This document shows positions 1 to 8,141 of a stretch of DNA of 64,000 nucleotides, one piece after another. Position numbers and translations under genes: made by a program. Position 1 is the first letter of the stretch; every line of letters begins with the position of its first letter. This DNA is from Persicitalea sp038235275 (lineage in GTDB: Bacteria; Bacteroidota; Bacteroidia; Cytophagales; Spirosomataceae), in the NCBI GenBank assembly GCA_038235275.1, contig JBBSUC010000006.1, forward strand, positions 77,571 to 141,570. Direction: 5' to 3'. Under the pieces are notes generated by a model. That model saw only the letters and a program-made list of their open reading frames with translations. It did not search any database and was not told the origin of the DNA.

Positions 1-1125
1 CGGCAAGCCGCCCAAAACGCCCATGTCCTGACCACGGTAAGCGACGTCACCGCTCGGGAGTGTGAGGTTTTTTTGGGCAGAATTCCTGACCTGGTTACGC
101 CCAATGGATTGAATGTGATGCGGTTTCAGGCCGTACACGAATTCCAGAATCTGCACCTCAAATACAAAGAGAAAATCCATGAATTCGTGCTGGGCCACTT
201 TTTCCCCAGTTATTCCTTTGACCTCGATAATACGCTTTACCTCTTCACTTCCGGCCGGTACGAGTTCAGCAACAAAGGCTACGATCTCACGCTGGAAGCC
301 CTGGCGAGGCTTAACTGGCGCCTGATTCAGACAGGGTCGGAGATGACGGTCGTGATGTTTATCATTACAAAGCAGCCTTATCATTCTATCAACCCCGACG
401 TGCTGCACTCACGGGCCGTTCTGGACGAACTGCATGTAACGACTACGGCTATAGAGAAGCAGGTGGGCGAAAAACTTTTCCTGGCCACGGCCGCCGGGAC
501 GGATCACAAGATGCCTGACCTGAACCAATTTGTGGACGAATACTGGCGGTTGCGACTGCGGCGCACCATTCAATCGTGGAAGACGGCGAATCTGCCGGCC
601 TTTGTCACCCACGATTTAAAGCAGGAAGACGGCATCACGGACTTCTGCCGCAAGGCCAACCTAGTCAACAACGAGCGCGATCGCGTCAAGATCGTATATC
701 ACCCCGATTTCGTGGCATCTACCAATCCGCTCTTTGGGCTGGACTACGGACAATTCGTGCGGGGCTGCCACCTTGGCGTATTCCCCAGCTACTACGAACC
801 CTGGGGCTACACCCCGCTGGAATGCGTGGTGCGGGGCGTGCCGACCGTCACCAGCGACCTGTCGGGCTTCGGCGACTACATCATGCAGATCATGCGCGAC
901 TACGAGAATCGGGGCATTTACGTCATCAACCGCAAGACCCAGAATTACTCCCAAGCCGCCGACCAGATGGCCGACATTCTTTTCAAATTTGTGAAAATGA
1001 ACCGCCGCGACCGCATCATGCAGCGCAACCGCGTGGAAAACATCTCGGACGTCTTCGACTGGACCAATCTACGCTCCTATTACGACACGGCGCACGATTT
1101 GGCGCTGAAGCGGAAGAAGCCATAA
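1..1125 (+). CDS. Glycogen synthase, GT3 (eukaryote-like) family, 3' part
   Basis: The reading frame is open from base 1, so the true start lies left of the window; the TTG at 73 is not the start. The visible protein carries the hallmarks of GT3 glycogen synthases (yeast/animal type): a segment reading TTVSDVTARE followed by PDLVTPNGLNV, and near the C-terminus the donor-binding motif YYEPWGYTPLE, with two Glu spaced as in retaining glycosyltransferases, followed by TSDLSGFGDY. The enzyme would extend alpha-1,4-glucan chains from a nucleotide sugar in the cytoplasm. The family is known in Bacteroidota alongside or instead of the bacterial GT5 enzyme GlgA. The short tail after the donor site lacks the long phosphorylated C-terminus of animal enzymes. 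The upstream neighbour is not visible. Confidence 0.93.
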   Translation, partial: RQAAQNAHVLTTVSDVTARECEVFLGRIPDLVTPNGLNVMRFQAVHEFQNLHLKYKEKIHEFVLGHFFPSYSFDLDNTLYLFTSGRYEFSNKGYDLTLEALARLNWRLIQTGSEMTVVMFIITKQPYHSINPDVLHSRAVLDELHVTTTAIEKQVGEKLFLATAAGTDHKMPDLNQFVDEYWRLRLRRTIQSWKTANLPAFVTHDLKQEDGITDFCRKANLVNNERDRVKIVYHPDFVASTNPLFGLDYGQFVRGCHLGVFPSYYEPWGYTPLECVVRGVPTVTSDLSGFGDYIMQIMRDYENRGIYVINRKTQNYSQAADQMADILFKFVKMNRRDRIMQRNRVENISDVFDWTNLRSYYDTAHDLALKRKKP

Positions 1126-1177
1126 AGATTTGTAACGACTTAACGATTGTAAAGTGCTTTCTTAAACACTCGATCAA

Positions 1178-1360
1178 ATGGGAAATTTGTGGATCATCGT
1201 ACTCTTAATCCTTGTATGGTACGGTACGAAAGCCGTCAGGGAGAACCCGGAAAAGCCAAATTGGAGTAAAGCGCTGGTAGCGGTCCTTTCCTGGCCCTTC
1301 TCCCTATTTTTTACGAAGTGGTCGAAATCCCAGGAAAAAAAGGGCGTCTTCTTTTCGTGA
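1178..1360 (+). CDS. Small single-pass membrane protein, unknown
   Basis: A 60-residue ORF starting with ATG 52 bases after the glycogen synthase stop. Residues 3-17 are strongly hydrophobic (LWIIVLLILVWYG) and a second hydrophobic stretch, VAVLSWPFSLFF, lies around 34-45. The tail is basic (KWSKSQEKKG). It resembles small inner-membrane proteins. No family was recognised and no function is proposed. It could be co-transcribed with the glycogen synthase. Its coding status rests on composition and position only. Confidence 0.5.
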   Translation: MGNLWIIVLLILVWYGTKAVRENPEKPNWSKALVAVLSWPFSLFFTKWSKSQEKKGVFFS

Positions 1361-1419
1361 AAACAAAGGAACCTGATTCGGCCCCAAAGCGAAGGGAACT
1401 GTAAGAGGTTGAGCTAGTT

Positions 1420-1965
1420 TCAAAACTCCCAAGCCAGCACCTGCCACGTATCTACGTGGTCGGTATGGGTATGAATCGGGCGAAATCCGACTCTTTCGTG
1501 CGCCCGCAGCGAGCGGCCGTTACCCGCCGAAACCTCAGTAACGAGCAGGTCGAAATCCGAGCGATATAGTTCGCGATGTTTTTGATAAAGTCCGTCGAAC
1601 ACGCCCTGGCCCCGGTGGCTCTGCGCCACGCACACCTGCCCCATGACGTAGTAGCGGGCGTCCGTGAGTTTTTTATCTTGCCAGAAAATTTGGCCGAACA
1701 AAGCGAACATGGGCTGCAAATCGGGAATGAGGGCGGCGGCGGTCGGCAGCATCGCCAGCGCGTAGCCCACTACCCGACCTTCGGCTTTGGCGATGATTTG
1801 GGGCGTTGCCTCGTGCATCCCGTGAAGCTGTTCCCAGGTATGGTGCACGGTGACGAAGCCCTGTTCGCGCTTCACGGTTTCGCTGACCTTCGTTTTGTGG
1901 TTTTCTTGCTGTAAATCCAATATTTGGCGCAGGTCGTCGTCGGTTTGGGCGGTGGTGAAGTGCAT
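1420..1965 (-). CDS. GNAT family N-acetyltransferase
   Basis: A 181-residue protein of typical GNAT length. The acetyl-CoA pyrophosphate loop is visible as SHRGQGVFDGLY after the beta strand YYVMGQVCVA, and the end has the usual GNRSLRAHERVGF-like pattern (NGRSLRAHERVGFRPI), in which the helix after strand 5 leads into a Gly-Phe turn. It should transfer an acetyl group from acetyl-CoA to an amine on a small molecule or protein; the substrate cannot be told. It is the last of three minus-strand genes, with a 17-base gap from the lipoprotein hydrolase gene, so all three probably form one operon. Confidence 0.85.
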   Translation of the reverse strand: MHFTTAQTDDDLRQILDLQQENHKTKVSETVKREQGFVTVHHTWEQLHGMHEATPQIIAKAEGRVVGYALAMLPTAAALIPDLQPMFALFGQIFWQDKKLTDARYYVMGQVCVAQSHRGQGVFDGLYQKHRELYRSDFDLLVTEVSAGNGRSLRAHERVGFRPIHTHTDHVDTWQVLAWEF

Positions 1966-1982
1966 GCAGACGCTCTTTCGTT

Positions 1983-3035
1983 TTACTTATTATCCCCAAT
2001 GAACTTTACCACCGCCGCGTAAAATGCGTCCGGCTCGTTGCTCATGCAAATATGGCCGCTGTGGGGCAGGATGACCAGGTTTTTTGTAGTGGAAGATATT
2101 TTCTCCATCACTTCATCCGCCATGCCTCGGGGTACGGTGAAGTCGTACTTGCCCGTGATGCACAGTAGTGGCAGAGTGATGTGGGGCAGTTGGGTGGAAT
2201 ATTCCGCGTACATGATTTTGTCGTTCAGTTTGGAGAAAAACGTAGCCCCGGCGTTGGAAATCATCCAAAAGAAAGAAAACGCCGTTTTTTTAGGACTCAG
2301 AAGTCCCCCGATGCCCTCACCCGTGGTGTGGATATCGTCAATGAGCGTTTCGGCCTGGTCGGCACAAGCGATGAGGTCGAACGAGGTCTGGTAGGTGTAA
2401 TCGGGGACAAGTTTTTCGGCAGTGTCCACGACTTTCTGCCAATCGGACACTTTCACGCCCTGCGCGATTTGTTCCCGACCGTAACCCAGCAGGTAAGCGC
2501 GGGTGAGGGAGTCGTTTTTATGGTAATTATCGGCACCGGCCACATTGATCCAGCCTTTCACCTGATTTTGATTGCTGCCCGTGGTTAGAAAGCCCGCCGC
2601 AATCAGTCCGCCCCAACTGTGGGAAAGCAAGAAAACTTCTCTATCCTGACCGTAGCGATGTTTCAAAACGGTAATCACCTTTCCGAGGTCTTCGATGTAC
2701 TGGCTCGCGTCTAGCTCGGGTGTGTTACTGCCCTGCGCTCCCCCGGCGGCCCGCTGATCCCAGTAGGCCACGGCGTACTGTGGTTCCAGCAGATTAGTGC
2801 TGAATTCGTCGTTCTGAAAGCCGAGGGCCGTGCCGCCCGGCCCACCGTGGACCCACAGTACGATGACGCCCGAATCCATATTACCTTCTACCAGCACGGG
2901 CATCTTGCCCCCCTGGCTTTCTACGTAAAACAAATCCTGAATGCTGGTTCCGGTGCTAATCTCCTCAGTCTGACAGCCGGAGAGCAGACTCAGCAGGCAA
3001 CCCAGCGTGGTGACAAAGATTCCTTTATTTTTCAT
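1983..3035 (-). CDS. Alpha/beta-hydrolase lipoprotein, prolyl-aminopeptidase-like
   Basis: A 350-residue protein with a lipoprotein signal peptide ending in LLSLLSGC (lipid-modified Cys21), so it should be anchored in the cell envelope. The alpha/beta-hydrolase fold is shown by the oxyanion motif HGGPGG (63-68), the nucleophile elbow SHSWGG (Ser140), an acid in GKYDFTVP and the catalytic His in PHSGHICMS near the end. HGGPG is typical of proline iminopeptidases and relatives, so a peptidase or esterase role is plausible; the substrate is unknown. It overlaps the upstream outer-membrane gene by 11 bases and is followed by the GNAT gene, so translation is probably coupled. Confidence 0.85.
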   Translation of the reverse strand: MKNKGIFVTTLGCLLSLLSGCQTEEISTGTSIQDLFYVESQGGKMPVLVEGNMDSGVIVLWVHGGPGGTALGFQNDEFSTNLLEPQYAVAYWDQRAAGGAQGSNTPELDASQYIEDLGKVITVLKHRYGQDREVFLLSHSWGGLIAAGFLTTGSNQNQVKGWINVAGADNYHKNDSLTRAYLLGYGREQIAQGVKVSDWQKVVDTAEKLVPDYTYQTSFDLIACADQAETLIDDIHTTGEGIGGLLSPKKTAFSFFWMISNAGATFFSKLNDKIMYAEYSTQLPHITLPLLCITGKYDFTVPRGMADEVMEKISSTTKNLVILPHSGHICMSNEPDAFYAAVVKFIGDNK

Positions 3036-3711
3036 GGCAGTAGCGGTATTTTATTTTCTTATCGACCAGCGTTTGCAGCCGATTCAGTTCCCAGGTGGTG
3101 TTGAGTTGAAAGGATGGTTTCAGGGAGACAAAGCGGAAATTGGGATAAAAAACCTGCGTGATCATCCGCGCCGAGATTGTTTTAAGCGAGTTGAAGGGCT
3201 TATCTTCAAAACTTTTACCCAAACCCAGTCCGAAGCCGCCTGTCAACGTCCAGTTGCCTGCATTCCTGTCGATGGATACGTTCCCGGCGGCGTCCACTTC
3301 GTAGGTAGTACCGGGCAGAAAAGTGCGGCTGACGCCTAATAGCGGTGTAAACTCGGTGTAAAAACCCCGGCAGTTGGCGCGCGTCATGGCGTACTCGGCG
3401 GTCAACAGCGTGTTTTGGTGCAGACCGGGCTGATTGTAATAGCCTAAATTACCGGACAAGACCCGGCTTTTAATGTTGGTTTTTTCCTTGCCAGAACGCT
3501 TGAAAACATGTTTTTCTTTCAGGACAACCGTTTTTCCCAAACCTACTTGCGCCCCCAGCAATTTGTTAGTGAACCAGAACGAGGGGCGTAACAGAACGGG
3601 GGTTTTTATAGAAATTACGGTATCGGCCCGGATGTTTTCTGTCGGATTTTGGGCGTAGGACATCCACGGGAGGAAAAATCCTAAGGCCATCAGCCTAAGT
3701 ATTTTGTTCAT
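3025..3711 (-). CDS. Exported, probably outer-membrane protein, unknown
   Basis: A 228-residue protein with a signal peptide (MNKILRLMALGFFLPWMSYA, cleavage before QNPTE). The mature part alternates polar and hydrophobic residues in short beta-like strands with frequent Gly, Asn and aromatic residues (GLGLGKSFEDKPFNSL; YPNFRFVSLKPSFQLN), as in small outer-membrane beta-barrels of Bacteroidota. No named family was recognised. It is first in a minus-strand operon and its stop overlaps the start of the lipoprotein hydrolase gene. Confidence 0.7.
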   Translation of the reverse strand: MNKILRLMALGFFLPWMSYAQNPTENIRADTVISIKTPVLLRPSFWFTNKLLGAQVGLGKTVVLKEKHVFKRSGKEKTNIKSRVLSGNLGYYNQPGLHQNTLLTAEYAMTRANCRGFYTEFTPLLGVSRTFLPGTTYEVDAAGNVSIDRNAGNWTLTGGFGLGLGKSFEDKPFNSLKTISARMITQVFYPNFRFVSLKPSFQLNTTWELNRLQTLVDKKIKYRYCHEK

Positions 3712-3836
3712 TTTTGGTAAAGACCGTTGGAACGAAAATGGAAGTGTACACTTACAGTACGCAGATTCGTGCCAAAAGATGCAGGTTCACCAACGATATG
3801 TTCTTCACAAATTACTTTTCTTAAGAACGTGCAAGT

Positions 3837-3867
3837 TTTGTTTGTTCCAATTCCAAAACTACCTTTA
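3837..3867 (+). promoter_or_regulatory. Bacteroidota-type promoter for the Dabb gene
   Basis: TTTG at 3837-3840, then exactly 19 bases, then TACCTTTA at 3860-3867. This matches the Bacteroidota sigma-A consensus (TTTG, about 19 bases, TAnnTTTG) with one mismatch. It sits about 55 bases before the ATG at 3923. Confidence 0.6.
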
Positions 3868-3922
3868 CGCAAGGCTCATTTTATGATCAATGCGTGCTCA
3901 TTCACTCCCTTAAACTTAACTC

Positions 3923-4228
3923 ATGTTCGTACATACCGTATTTTTTTGGTTAAAGGAAAAAGAAAACGACAACGCCCGCAAGGCCCTGCACCAGGGACTC
4001 GAAGCGCTGTCGAAAATCGACGAAATCCAGACGGGCTACATTGGCACGCCCGCCAGTACTCGCCGCGCGGTCATCGACCACACCTACGATTTCTCGCTCA
4101 CGTTCATCTTCCCCGACAAAGCCGCGCATGACGCTTACCAGGTACATCCTGACCACCTGAAATTCGTGGATAACTGCGCCGCATTCTGGGGCGACGCCAA
4201 GATATACGATATGGTGACGTCGGACTAA
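3923..4228 (+). CDS. Dabb (stress-responsive A/B barrel) domain protein
   Basis: A 101-residue single-domain protein. The start MFVHTVFFWLKE and the later pattern TYDFSLTFIFPDKAAHDAYQVHPDHLKFV are typical of the Dabb ferredoxin-like family, which forms dimeric alpha/beta barrels. Members range from plant stress proteins to polyketide cyclases and many uncharacterised bacterial proteins. No catalytic role can be assigned. It is transcribed on its own from the promoter at 3837 and its stop codon directly abuts that of the convergent oxidoreductase gene. Confidence 0.88.
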   Translation: MFVHTVFFWLKEKENDNARKALHQGLEALSKIDEIQTGYIGTPASTRRAVIDHTYDFSLTFIFPDKAAHDAYQVHPDHLKFVDNCAAFWGDAKIYDMVTSD

Positions 4229-5512
4229 TCAAATCCAGTCCCAGTCCTTCCGGTACTTGCGTGTAAGCAAATCATTCGCCTCGCCATCGCCCCGAAACTT
4301 CTCGCGGCGGGCGTTCCAGTGAAGTGGGCGGCCCAACCGCCACGAAATCAACCCGAGATGCATGGGCATCGTCATCATCCGGGCGTATTCCAGGTTGGAT
4401 TCGGGTTGGGTGCGGGCCTTAACGGCGTCCACGAAGTTCTGCTGGTGGCCCGGCGAGCGGGTAAGGGTGATGGGAACAGTGTCGATGTCCTTCATCGTCA
4501 CCCCGTTGATCGTAATCTCACGGCTGCCGTAGTCACAAATCAAAGTCCCCTTATCGCCCTCGAAGTAGGCACCGATGCCGCGCTCGGCGGCACCCGGTAC
4601 ATTGGGCGGTGTGGTGGTCCAATGGATTTTCAGGTCGTCGAACTGGTAGTCCACCTCGATCCATTTCGGGGTGTCGCCTGCCCCCTCTGACCTCTCGCCG
4701 CGGGCGCTGATGCTCGTCAGGTTCTGCGGATCGAGAGACCACCAAGCGATGTCGGCGATGTGGCACCAGAAGTCCTGAAAAACCCCGCCCGAATAATCCA
4801 GAAAATAGCGGTAGGTGAAGTGGCAGCGTTCGGGTGAATAGGGCGAATAAGGCGCGGGGCCGAGCCAGTAATTCCAGTTGAGCGTGGCGGGTGGCTCCTG
4901 GTACTGGGCCGGACCCAGAACGGGCGGTGCACCCGTTTTCCAGAGCCGCACGGTGTTCACCTTTCCAATTACCCCCGCCCGAATCAACTCCACCACGCGG
5001 TGGTAGTTGTCGCCCGCGTGAATCTGGTTGCCCAGTTGAAAAATCCGATCATGTTTCTTCAAAGATTTGAGCATCTGCTGCCCTTCCGGTACGCTGTACG
5101 CCAGAGGTTTTTCGCCGTACACGTCCTTACCCGCTTCAAAGGCCAGGATGGCCACTTGCGCGTGCCAGTGGTCGGGCGTGGCGCAGGTAATGGCGTCGAT
5201 GTCCTTGCGTTCCAAAATTTTTCGGAAGTCGCCGTAGGTGTCGACTTTGGCGTCGGGCTTTAATTCTAGCAGGGTGCTTTTTGCCTTGGCCAAATGCGTT
5301 TCATCCAGGTCGCAGAGGGCGACTGTTTCCACCTCGGGCAGAGCGGCGAACCATTTCAGGTGGTTGGTCCCCATGCCGTTGATGCCAATATGCGCCACGC
5401 GCAGGCGGTCGCTGGCGGCTACTTTGCGGGTGAGGCTGGGCAGCAGTGTCAGGCCAAGAGCGGCGGCGGAACTTTGTTTGAGAAATTGGCGGCGGTTCGG
5501 GGAGACGTTCAT
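4229..5512 (-). CDS. Tat-exported Gfo/Idh/MocA family oxidoreductase
   Basis: A 427-residue protein. The N-terminus holds a twin-arginine signal (RRQFLKQSS followed by a hydrophobic AAALGLTLLPSL), which suggests export in folded form with bound NAD(P). The Rossmann dinucleotide site is HIGINGMGTNH, a variant of GxGxxG. The family's catalytic Lys is in GEKPLAYSV, followed by the C-terminal Gfo/Idh/MocA alpha/beta domain containing DYSGGVFQDFWCHIAD. Family members oxidise or reduce sugars and inositols; exported versions are abundant in Bacteroidota and Planctomycetes and their substrates are mostly unknown. It is convergent with the Dabb gene with no spacer. Two more exported paralogues lie at 24964 and 53929. 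Confidence 0.92.
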   Translation of the reverse strand: MNVSPNRRQFLKQSSAAALGLTLLPSLTRKVAASDRLRVAHIGINGMGTNHLKWFAALPEVETVALCDLDETHLAKAKSTLLELKPDAKVDTYGDFRKILERKDIDAITCATPDHWHAQVAILAFEAGKDVYGEKPLAYSVPEGQQMLKSLKKHDRIFQLGNQIHAGDNYHRVVELIRAGVIGKVNTVRLWKTGAPPVLGPAQYQEPPATLNWNYWLGPAPYSPYSPERCHFTYRYFLDYSGGVFQDFWCHIADIAWWSLDPQNLTSISARGERSEGAGDTPKWIEVDYQFDDLKIHWTTTPPNVPGAAERGIGAYFEGDKGTLICDYGSREITINGVTMKDIDTVPITLTRSPGHQQNFVDAVKARTQPESNLEYARMMTMPMHLGLISWRLGRPLHWNARREKFRGDGEANDLLTRKYRKDWDWI

Positions 5513-5613
5513 ACGAGATGGTCAGTTTTTTGGTTAAAAAGCTACTGGTGCCGCCTTTTTTACTTCCTTTCGATTAGCCTTGCGCCGGTTTCCTGGAGCA
5601 GTTTCCGACCCTT

Positions 5614-6240
5614 TCAGATTCGTTTTTCAAATGAGTAATTCAGGGTGGCCAGCCGATTGGCATACAAGCTTTCGTATCTTATTTTGAAATCATCGCTTAA
5701 AAAAGAATGATGGATGAGTTCGTGAATGATGGGGTAATCTTTCCGAAAAAAATCCAACAGTCGGACAATTCTTGCTTTAGGCAGACCAATCTTCTTGCCA
5801 AATTCATAGAAATCGTCGTAGGCATAAAAGCCGTTGGCATGGAAACTATCCGTCTCAAAATCTCGGGAAAACAGGCCATCGTGCAGCGCGAAGTAGGTGT
5901 CGTCTATGTGCAGGGCCGTACAGATCAGATCGTATGCCGGACTGAGGATATGATCGCCGAAGTCAGTGTGGATCAGTGAAAAGTTCTTCAGGTGTGCATC
6001 CCCATTCGTGGCTTTCAGGTCACGCGGGATGGGTTTCAGGATGTACTGACCCTGATCGCCCGGCTCGGTGAGGCGCAATTGGTTCTTTACCAACCGCAAC
6101 GAAAGCTTTTCCTGCATTCCCGAAATGGAAAGGTGCTTGCGGTTTTCCAGGACCAATTCTTCATGTTCCTGGTTTTCCAGAGAATGGTAGGGAAGTACAT
6201 GACTTACTTTTCGGCCCTCGAACATTCGTCGCCGGCACAC
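5614..6240 (-). pseudogene. hipA-like kinase with an internal deletion
   Basis: A frame of about 208 residues recognisable as the C-terminal part of a HipA-type toxin kinase. It keeps the glycine-containing segment SISGMQEKLSL and QYILKPIPRDLK, then jumps directly to TNGDAHLKNFSLI (catalytic loop) and LSPAYDLICT (metal-binding segment). In full HipA proteins roughly a hundred residues, including the conserved Glu helix and the RFDR-like hinge, lie between ILKPIPRDL and the NGDAHLKN loop, so the ATP pocket is incomplete. The deletion is in frame. The frame opens at a GTG (6240) with no ATG upstream before a stop, which suggests a lost N-terminus. No hipB antitoxin gene is adjacent. A decayed toxin is the likeliest reading; a minimal functional protein is possible. 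Confidence 0.7.
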
Positions 6241-6271
6241 ACCACTGTATGTGCCGAAACCTACTACTAAG

Positions 6272-6287
6272 GTGCATTATAGTGCAC
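6272..6287. promoter_or_regulatory. Inverted repeat upstream of hipA remnant, possible operator
   Basis: GTGCA (6272-6276), six bases, TGCAC (6283-6287): a perfect 5-6-5 inverted repeat just upstream of the hipA-like frame. HipBA loci are autoregulated through palindromic operators, so this may be a leftover operator. That role is inferred from position only. Confidence 0.35.
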
Positions 6288-6408
6288 AACAAGGAAGCTT
6301 TTTTCTCTGAAAACACCTAGGCATTTTGGTAAAAGCGTCCTCCTACCGGACTTTATATCTAAATTTGGTGATTCATTTTTTACATGCTCAGACTTTCTCT
6401 GCGCAATA

Positions 6409-6428
6409 AGACGCAAAGCGGCGCGTCT
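6409..6428. repeat. Short palindrome before the amidohydrolase gene
   Basis: AGACGC (6409-6414) and GCGTCT (6423-6428) form a 6-bp stem around an 8-base GC-rich loop. Short hairpins of this kind are often dispersed repeats in intergenic DNA. Only one copy was noticed here. Confidence 0.35.
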
Positions 6429-6446
6429 GTACCCAACCCTAAATAT

Positions 6447-8057
6447 ATGCTGAAACGTTTTCTTCTCCCGCTTTGCCTTTTCTCCGTCCTTCTGGTCAAA
6501 GCCCAAATTACTGACGCCCCGCCGCGCGCGGAGGGCGACGGGCCTTACGACCGTCTCATCATCCGGGGCGTAACGCTCATCAATAGTACGGGCGCACCGC
6601 CCATCGGCCCGGTAGATATTGTGGTGGAGAAAAATCGGATCAAATCCATCAACCAAGTCGGCTCGCCGGGCGTACCCATCGACCCCAAGCGCCGCCCCAT
6701 CGCCGGAAAAGGCGATAAAGAACTTGACTGCGCGGGCATGTACTTGATGCCAGGCCTTATCGATATGCACGGCCACATCGGCGGCAAGGCGCAGGGGACG
6801 CCTTCGGAGTACGTCTTCAAATTGTGGATGGCGCACGGCATCACCACTATCCGCGACCCCTCGGCGGGCAACGGCCTGGATTGGGTGCTGGAACACAAGA
6901 AGAAAAGCCAGGAGAACAAAATCACCGCCCCGCGCATCCTGGCCTACACGGCCTTCGGCATGGGGGCCAAGGAACCCATCAGCACGCCCGCACAAGCCCG
7001 CGAGTGGGTGCGCCAAAACGCCAAGAACGGGGCCGATGGAATCAAGTTTTTCGGGGCCGAACCGGAGATTTTCAAAGCGGCTCTGGACGAAAACAAAAAA
7101 CTGGGCCTGCGCTCGGCCTGCCACCACGCGCAGTTGGAAGTGGCCCGCATGAACGTATTGGCGACGGCAAAGGCCGGACTTACCACGATGGAACACTGGT
7201 ACGGCCTGCCTGAGGCGATGTTCGAGGATAGGACGATTCAGGATTACCCTGCCGATTATAACTACAGCAACGAGCAGAACCGCTTCGAGCAAGCCGGTAA
7301 ACTGTGGCAGCAAGCCGCCAAGCCAGGCTCCGACAAATGGAATCAGGTCATGGACGAACTCATCGCCCTGGATTTCACCATTGACCCGACCTTCAACATA
7401 TATGAAGCCAACCGCGAGTTAATGCTGGCCCGCCGCGCCGAGTGGCACGACGAATACACCCTGCCGTCGCTTTGGCGTTTTTACGGTCCGAGCCGCGTAT
7501 CGCACGGCTCCTACTGGCATGATTGGGGCACCGAGCAGGAAGTGGAGTGGAAGCGTAATTACCAGCTATGGATGCGGTTTATCAACGAATACAAGAATCG
7601 CGGTGGCCGCGTCACGGCGGGTTCCGATTCGGGCTTTATCTACCAACTCTACGGATTCGCTTACATCCGCGAACTGGAATTGCTGCGCGAGGCGGGCTTC
7701 CACCCGCTGGAAGTCATCCGCGCCGCCACCATCAAAGGGGCCGAAGCCCTGGGCATGGCCGACCAGATCGGCTCGGTCGAAGTAGGCAAACTGGCGGATT
7801 TCGCAATTGTGGAGGAAAATCCTCTGGCTAACCTCAAAGTCCTGTACGGCACGGGAGCCATCAAATTAGACGAAAATAACGAAGTGCAGCGCGTCGGCGG
7901 CGTGAAATATACCGTCAAGGATGGGATCATCTATGATGCCAAAAAACTACTGGCCGATGTCCGCGCCATTGTGGAGAAAGCCAAGAAGGACGAGAATTTC
8001 CAGATCGTGCAGCCCGGGATGCCGCAGCCAGCGGCGAAGCTGGGAAGCGGGAATTAG
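6447..8057 (+). CDS. Secreted amidohydrolase (imidazolonepropionase-like)
   Basis: The chosen start (ATG 6447) gives a clean signal peptide, MLKRFLLPLCLFSVLLVKAQ; the upstream in-frame ATG at 6384 would add 21 residues that look non-coding. The mature protein of about 515 residues is a metal-dependent amidohydrolase: the HxH motif in GLIDMHGHIGG, a metal His in SACHHAQLE, another in TTMEHWYG, and the metal Asp in TAGSDSGF. The C-terminal strand region, VGKLADFAIVEENPL, is the usual composite sandwich closing segment. It would hydrolyse an amide or cyclic amide in the periplasm or outside the cell; the substrate is unknown. It seems to be transcribed alone and is convergent with the DUF4301 gene. 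Confidence 0.88.
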   Translation: MLKRFLLPLCLFSVLLVKAQITDAPPRAEGDGPYDRLIIRGVTLINSTGAPPIGPVDIVVEKNRIKSINQVGSPGVPIDPKRRPIAGKGDKELDCAGMYLMPGLIDMHGHIGGKAQGTPSEYVFKLWMAHGITTIRDPSAGNGLDWVLEHKKKSQENKITAPRILAYTAFGMGAKEPISTPAQAREWVRQNAKNGADGIKFFGAEPEIFKAALDENKKLGLRSACHHAQLEVARMNVLATAKAGLTTMEHWYGLPEAMFEDRTIQDYPADYNYSNEQNRFEQAGKLWQQAAKPGSDKWNQVMDELIALDFTIDPTFNIYEANRELMLARRAEWHDEYTLPSLWRFYGPSRVSHGSYWHDWGTEQEVEWKRNYQLWMRFINEYKNRGGRVTAGSDSGFIYQLYGFAYIRELELLREAGFHPLEVIRAATIKGAEALGMADQIGSVEVGKLADFAIVEENPLANLKVLYGTGAIKLDENNEVQRVGGVKYTVKDGIIYDAKKLLADVRAIVEKAKKDENFQIVQPGMPQPAAKLGSGN

Positions 8058-8141
8058 TGGATGAATTACAAACGAGGAAAAGTGAACCAGGTGAAATCCA
8101 GCATTCCGTCGCTTCATTTAGCCGCGCCCTGCACCCAAACC

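Noticed and set aside
576..1208. 210-codon plus-strand frame inside the glycogen synthase gene
   Set aside because: It is a +2 shadow of the real frame, rich in R, H and P.
6267..7313. 348-codon minus-strand frame opposite the secreted amidohydrolase
   Set aside because: It overlaps a well-supported gene entirely and its translation is low-complexity (R, V, A, H-rich) without motifs. It is an antisense shadow.
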